Positions 6,025-6,112 of a DNA stretch of 6,112 nucleotides are shown here, one piece after another (position 1 is the stretch's first letter; the number at the start of each line of letters is the position of its first letter). Under the pieces are notes generated by a model. That model saw only the letters and a program-made list of their open reading frames with translations, was not told the origin of the DNA and made no database searches. Origin of the DNA: Oscillospiraceae bacterium (lineage in GTDB: Bacteria; Bacillota; Clostridia; Oscillospirales; Ruminococcaceae); contig CAAFHY010000128.1 of assembly GCA_900762805.1 (NCBI GenBank), positions 1 through 6,112 of the forward strand, read 5' to 3'. Position numbers and translations under genes: made by a program.

Positions 6025-6112
6025 TTATACCTTGATCCATTCATGCAATGCCGCTGAAAGCCTTCTATCCACATCTTTCCTTGTAGCCTCACATTCATCC
6101 GGATGCTCTTTG
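6025..6112 (-). CDS. C-terminal tail of an unidentified gene, cut by the window edge
   Basis: An open frame enters from the right edge (first full codon at 6111) and encodes 28 residues, beginning KEHPDECEATRKDVDRRL and ending HEWIKV, before TAA (6027-6025). The composition is amphipathic and charged, with no low-complexity character, and looks like the final helix of a soluble protein. It is too short to assign a family. It runs in the same direction as the hydrolase fragment, 63 bp upstream of it, with no clear promoter in the gap, so the two may have shared a transcript. Confidence 0.5.
   Translation of the reverse strand, partial: KEHPDECEATRKDVDRRLSAALHEWIKV

Overview
The window looks like chromosomal DNA from a high-GC Firmicute, probably a gut clostridium of the Oscillospiraceae/Ruminococcaceae type. 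The basis is a GC-rich third codon position, strong AGGAGG-type ribosome binding sites, a TGn-extended -10 promoter and the protein families present. The genus is a guess. No tRNA, rRNA, CRISPR array or insertion sequence is visible.

Region 1 (1-2872, + strand) is a compact three-gene ABC importer operon of the COG2984/COG4120/COG1101 kind, to which the tryptophan importer TrpXYZ of streptococci also belongs: a substrate-binding lipoprotein, a membrane permease and an ATPase. The genes are separated by 9 bp and then overlap by 8 bp. A factor-independent terminator lies 38 bp before the first RBS-containing leader gene start, with no room for a promoter between them. It is therefore more likely a leader attenuator, possibly the 3' end of a T-box riboswitch cut off by the window edge, than the end of an upstream gene. 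The most striking feature of the window is the binding protein. All family motifs are present once each, but in rotated order: the normal C-terminal quarter follows the lipoprotein signal, then a glycine-rich linker, then the normal N-terminal three quarters. It reads as a natural circular permutation.

Region 2 (2873-3068) is a convergent intergenic gap holding a perfect 16+16 bp palindrome with T-tracts on both sides, a bidirectional terminator.

Region 3 (3069-5543, - strand) encodes an 824-residue UvrA paralogue. It has two ABC ATPase halves and zinc modules but lacks the UvrB-binding domain, so it is probably not the housekeeping excision-repair UvrA. It has its own promoter and a short 5' UTR containing a GC-rich hairpin.

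Region 4 (5544-6112, - strand) is visibly richer in A+T. It contains the C-terminal tail of an unidentified gene entering from the right edge, then a well-equipped start (AGGAGG) of an alpha/beta-hydrolase-like protein that loses its family resemblance after about 50 residues and stops at 60, and a doubtful 90-residue ORF between it and the uvrA paralogue. This looks like a decayed or rearranged junction.
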